Positions 62,460-64,000 of a stretch of DNA of 64,000 nucleotides are shown one piece after another. Position numbers and translations under genes: made by a program. This stretch comes from Deinococcus murrayi DSM 11303 (lineage in GTDB: Bacteria > Deinococcota > Deinococci > Deinococcales > Deinococcaceae): contig NZ_AXWT01000009.1 of NCBI RefSeq assembly GCF_000482805.1, positions 101,569 to 165,568 of the forward strand, given 5' to 3'. Position 1 is the stretch's first letter, and each line of letters starts with the position of its first letter. Below the pieces are notes generated by a model, which was not told the origin of the DNA, ran no database searches, and saw only the letters and a program-made list of their open reading frames with translations.

Positions 62460-63764
62460 ATGACCCCCGGCGCAGCCAGGCCCCGTCACTTCCGTGTGTT
62501 TGCCGTTCAGCCGCAGTGGAGCGCGGAGGATTTCAGCAGCCCAACGGCCTTTCGGGCCTGGCTGCGCGGGCAACTGGAGGGGGTGCGGCCCCATCTCGCC
62601 CCGGACCGCCCCAACCTGGTCGTCCTGACCGAACTCAACGGGCTGCCGCTGGTGCTGCGCGGGGTGCCCTTGGCGGCGCGGGCGGGCACCTTCGAGCGGG
62701 CGGCCCAGCTCCTCGTGTTGCGGCACCTGCCCCGCGTGCTGCCCGTGCTCCTGCGCGAGCGCGTCTCGCCCATTCGGGCGCTGCAACTTGCCCTGAGCGC
62801 CGAAAACGCCCGCCTGTACCTGGAAACCTGCCGCGACCTCGCCCGCGAGTACGGGGTCTACCTTTGTAGCGGTTCCGCGCCCCTGCCGCGCCTCCGCCGG
62901 GCGGGCGGGCGGGTGCGCCGCGAGCCGGGGGTGCTGCGCAATGAGGCCGTGCTCTTTGACCCGCAGGGCAATCTGATTGGCGTGACCGACAAAGTGCATC
63001 TCACCCCCGACGAGGAGGCGGGGGGCGTAGACCTCACGCCGGGGCCGCTGGAGGAGCTGCGGGTCTTTCCCACGCCGGTGGGTGACCTGGGCGTCGCCAT
63101 CAGCCTCGATGCTTTCCGAGCGGATGTCCTCTCGCGCCTGGAAGCTCAGGGCTGCACGGTCCTCCTGCAACCCGACGCCAACGGCTCTCCCTGGACTGCC
63201 CTGGAGGGCCTGCCGCCCGACCCGGCGCGGGTGCGCGACCAGCCCGTCGCGTGGCTGGAATCGAGTTGGCAGGCGAGCACCGGGGGCCGTTCCATCCGCT
63301 ACGCGGTCAATCCGATGGTGGTGGGCAACCTGCTGGACCTCACCTTTGATGGCCAAAGCGCCATCACGGGCCGCGCCGAGGACGCCCCGCAACTGCGCTC
63401 CTACGTCCTCACCGACCCTCGCCCTGGGTTTCTCGCCCTGATGCCCTGGGTCGAGGAAGGCGAGCCGCAGCGCCTGCGGGAAGCCGGGCGCGAGCGGGCG
63501 GCGGGCAGCGGGCACCCCTGGGAAAACCGCTACCGCACCGGCGTTTTGCAAGCCGACCTGACCCTTCCTCCCTCCCGCGTCCCCCCCCCGCCCCGCACCC
63601 ACCACGAGGAAGTCCTGGCCGCCCTGCTGCGCGGCGAAGTGGCGTGGCCCCGACCCCTGCCGGGCTGGCGAGCCGCTCTGGGCGCAGCGCTGCTGCTGGG
63701 CTGCTGGCTGGGGTCGGGTGGGGGGCAGGCTTTTATCTTGACTGAGGCCAAGAAAAAGGGCTGA
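62460..63764 (+). CDS. Nitrilase-superfamily protein lacking the catalytic Cys
   Basis: 434 residues of the carbon-nitrogen hydrolase fold. Catalytic-like E58 (VVLTELNG) and K178 (VTDKVHLTPDE) are retained, but the nucleophile motif (usually GVAICYD) reads GVAISLDAF, with S215 in the Cys position. A Pro-rich loop (PPSRVPPPPRTH) near 385 and a C-terminal hydrophobic helix (about 405-425) are additions. Probably non-hydrolytic or with altered chemistry. The final residues and stop lie at the edge of an insertion sequence, so the tail may have been reshaped. Confidence 0.75.
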   Translation: MTPGAARPRHFRVFAVQPQWSAEDFSSPTAFRAWLRGQLEGVRPHLAPDRPNLVVLTELNGLPLVLRGVPLAARAGTFERAAQLLVLRHLPRVLPVLLRERVSPIRALQLALSAENARLYLETCRDLAREYGVYLCSGSAPLPRLRRAGGRVRREPGVLRNEAVLFDPQGNLIGVTDKVHLTPDEEAGGVDLTPGPLEELRVFPTPVGDLGVAISLDAFRADVLSRLEAQGCTVLLQPDANGSPWTALEGLPPDPARVRDQPVAWLESSWQASTGGRSIRYAVNPMVVGNLLDLTFDGQSAITGRAEDAPQLRSYVLTDPRPGFLALMPWVEEGEPQRLREAGRERAAGSGHPWENRYRTGVLQADLTLPPSRVPPPPRTHHEEVLAALLRGEVAWPRPLPGWRAALGAALLLGCWLGSGGGQAFILTEAKKKG

Positions 63765-63790
63765 TAGGGAGTTGTGCAACCACCCATCAG
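63761..63790. mobile_element. Probable left end of an insertion sequence
   Basis: CTGATAGGGAG and a near-inverted CCCATCAG surround the transposase start; the exact terminal repeat and target duplication cannot be fixed because the right end is outside the window. Confidence 0.45.
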
Positions 63791-64000
63791 CCCACTGCCC
63801 TTTTTAACCCAAATCCCGGACTGGCGCGACCAGAAGCGCATCACATACCCCTGGGAGACGCTCTGGACGGTCATTCTGGTCGGCCTGCTGTCTGGGCCGG
63901 AAAACATCCTGGCGCTCTCTCAGTGGCTGCAAGGGCAGCGCGAGGTGCTGACACAGCACCTCGCGCTCGATCGAATCCCACAGCAAGCCATGATTTACCG
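63774..64000 (+). CDS. Transposase N-terminal part (ISAs1-like), truncated by window edge
   Basis: 75 residues from a GTG to the window edge. The pattern FLTQIPDWRDQKRITYPWETLWTVILVGLLSGPENILALSQWLQGQREVLTQHL...ALDRIPQQAMIYR matches the N-terminal domain of ISAs1-family (DDE_Tnp_1-associated) transposases: F..ipD.R....ypl..il.....g......i..w......L...l.l...P....i.R. Codon use is less GC-rich than in the neighbours. The DDE catalytic domain would lie beyond base 64000. Confidence 0.75.
   Translation, partial: MQPPISPLPFLTQIPDWRDQKRITYPWETLWTVILVGLLSGPENILALSQWLQGQREVLTQHLALDRIPQQAMIY

Overview
The window reads as a chromosomal segment from a Deinococcus species (phylum Deinococcota); the exact species was not determined. 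Supporting signs are very high GC with strong G/C bias at third codon positions, Deinococcota-type MglA/MglB, a Cu/Zn superoxide dismutase fused to a beta-propeller, many Nudix and PQQ-type envelope enzymes, and above all a TANNNT -10 element placed 5-10 nt before the start codon of about two dozen genes. That last feature is the leaderless-mRNA arrangement known from Deinococcus. No rRNA, tRNA, CRISPR array or prophage was seen.

Layout. 1-12 kb: the 3' end of coproheme decarboxylase (hemQ); a tightly coupled histidine kinase / DUF4097 / response regulator / membrane protein operon; an M1 peptidase; a Nudix protein with a degenerate box; thioesterase, rbfA and a LysM-phosphodiester glycosidase; and a two-permease BMP-type (nucleoside-like) ABC pair. 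12-19 kb: ndk, small envelope proteins, nitroreductase, aldo/keto reductase, an orphan type III polyketide synthase and a P1B-4 metal-efflux ATPase with a Fur-like palindrome. 19-27.5 kb: aconitase, small membrane proteins, a PRC-barrel repeat protein, a NatAB-like exporter, a duplicated winged-helix protein and a DarA-like PII protein. 27.5-41 kb: polA, a lipoprotein related to leishmanolysin that has lost its zinc motif, glmM, an APH-like kinase, 3-methyladenine glycosylase, a polysaccharide deacetylase fused to a putative beta-barrel, DUF937, cysteine synthase, an S41-like protease, a metallophosphoesterase and mglB-mglA.

41-53 kb: an acidic disordered protein; a Gre/Gfh-type factor whose reading frame appears shifted by an 8-bp duplication; an ABC exporter; a PQQ sugar dehydrogenase / SodC-propeller pair; mqnD; a Nudix-ribF pair; a 7TM-PAS-GGDEF protein; and a dGTPase. 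53-60 kb: an archaic chaperone-usher pilus operon (two spore-coat-U-like secreted proteins, chaperone, usher) followed by a large winged-helix/NB-ARC-type (SARP-like) regulator. 60-64 kb: pxpBCA (5-oxoprolinase), a nitrilase-fold protein lacking its catalytic Cys, and the left part of a probable ISAs1-type insertion sequence at the window edge.

The most interesting items are the chaperone-usher locus with a structured leader, possible leader peptide and adjacent STAND-type regulator; the PRC-barrel protein with RpoC-like repeats; the apparent in-frame loss of HExxH in the leishmanolysin relative; the Gre frameshift and its leader hairpin; the deacetylase-barrel fusion; and dispersed structured intergenic repeats.
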